Assembly (NCBI GenBank): GCA_937988865.1
Contig: CALKHV010000015.1
Coordinates: 1-6,074, forward strand
DNA length: 6,074 bases
Reading direction: 5' to 3'
Source: an uncultured Propionibacteriaceae bacterium
GTDB lineage: Bacteria > Actinomycetota > Actinomycetes > Propionibacteriales > Propionibacteriaceae
The notes under the pieces were generated by a model. It was not told the DNA's origin and did not search any database. It worked only from the letters and a program-made list of their open reading frames with translations. Made by a program: the position numbers and the translations under genes. How positions within the stretch are numbered: the stretch's first letter is position 1; every line of letters starts with the position of its first letter. This document shows, piece by piece, positions 5,725 through 6,074 of this stretch.

Positions 5725-6074
5725 ATGCCACGTCCCACCCCGAAGGGACGCAACAAGTCCGCGTCCGCCCGCAAGGGGCCCAAGTCGACCAAGGCCGACG
5801 GAAGTCCGAAGAACCGCTGGACGCCCGACCAGCGCGCCGCTGCCGGTGGTGGCGCCCGCCGCCGCGGCGGTACCGCGCACGACGACCGATTCGGACGCGA
5901 CGATCGTCCGCGTCACACCGCTGACCGCACGGATCGCCCCCGCGACGACCGTCCGCGCTGGGAGCCGGCAGACGGTCCCCGGCAGACCGACGCCGGTGGC
6001 CGCAACTTCGCACCCGCGCGCTACGAGCGCTCGGATCGTCCGGAGCGCACGGATCGTCCGGAGCGCACGGATCG
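5725..6074 (+). CDS. N-terminal extension of a probable DEAD-box RNA helicase (3' truncated)
   Basis: A frame open from the ATG at 5725 runs to the window edge with no stop; 116 codons are visible. The AGGAGA site supports the start. The first 30 residues are Lys/Arg-rich (MPRPTPKGRNKSASARKG), followed by KNRWTPDQRAA at 29-39, a GGGARRRGG patch at 41-49, and then a long stretch of Asp-Arg-Pro and Glu-Arg-Thr-Asp-Arg-Pro repeats. It is low-complexity, strongly charged, and surely disordered, as expected for an RNA-binding tail. This composition and the RWTPDQR-like segment resemble the N-termini I associate with actinobacterial DEAD/DEAH-box helicases that remodel RNA in cold response and ribosome assembly. 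No helicase motif (Q motif, Walker A, DEAD) lies within the window, so the call rests on composition and recollection. Other disordered RNA-binding or ribosome-associated proteins are possible. It is divergent from the mannosyltransferase gene. Confidence 0.5.
   Translation, partial: MPRPTPKGRNKSASARKGPKSTKADGSPKNRWTPDQRAAAGGGARRRGGTAHDDRFGRDDRPRHTADRTDRPRDDRPRWEPADGPRQTDAGGRNFAPARYERSDRPERTDRPERTD
6025..6074 (+). repeat. 18-base tandem repeat encoding ERTDRP
   Basis: Two full units (6025-6042, 6043-6060) and a partial third (6061-6074) of an 18-base repeat encode Glu-Arg-Thr-Asp-Arg-Pro, with one change (Ser for Thr) in the first unit. It probably continues beyond the window. Looser Asp-Asp-Arg-Pro copies occur upstream, from about 5896. 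Being a multiple of three, unit gain or loss would keep the frame. Confidence 0.85.

Noticed and set aside
5595..5924. Upstream ATGATG reading frame overlapping the start at 5725
   Set aside because: No ribosome site precedes it, and it continues out of frame far into the downstream gene, so a regulatory upstream peptide is not supported.

Overview
The window is GC-rich chromosomal DNA from a high-GC Gram-positive bacterium (Actinomycetota). The evidence is the very high third-position GC, frequent GTG/TTG starts, start codons with a -10 box but no Shine-Dalgarno, and a mannosyltransferase that closely resembles mycobacterial MgtA. A member of the Propionibacteriales or a neighbouring order is plausible, but I cannot fix the genus from sequence alone. 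Most of the window is ordinary core genome. I see no mobile element, CRISPR array, tRNA or rRNA.

Layout. (1) 1-2058, plus strand: the end of an unrecognised membrane protein gene, then acpS (holo-ACP synthase), then a fused nnr gene (NAD(P)HX epimerase plus dehydratase) whose GTG start overlaps the acpS stop. (2) 2059-2209: a convergent intergenic gap with nested hairpins built from the 9-mer GAAACACGC and its reverse complement, probably a two-way terminator. (3) 2210-5407, minus strand, read right to left: an MgtA-like GDP-mannose-dependent mannosyltransferase, then ktrB (K+ channel subunit), then ktrA (its cytosolic RCK gating subunit), which overlaps ktrB. Both the mannosyltransferase and ktrB seem to start from leaderless promoters with the same geometry and a shared GACGTGTG around the start. 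(4) 5408-5724: a divergent intergenic region with a candidate plus-strand promoter and a hairpin-rich leader of about 185 nt. (5) 5725-6074, plus strand: the start of a gene cut by the window edge. It encodes a basic, Arg/Asp/Pro-rich disordered N-terminus that looks like the extension of actinobacterial DEAD-box RNA helicases.

How the genes relate. acpS and nnr form a housekeeping pair: carrier-protein activation and repair of damaged NAD(P)H. ktrB and ktrA make one K+ uptake system. The mannosyltransferase serves envelope glycolipid or lipomannan synthesis and is next to ktrBA without an obvious functional link. The points most worth following are the structured leader of the last gene, the four copies of one 9-mer in the two intergenic regions, the matched leaderless promoters, and the loss in KtrA of two residues that contact nucleotide in the Bacillus protein.
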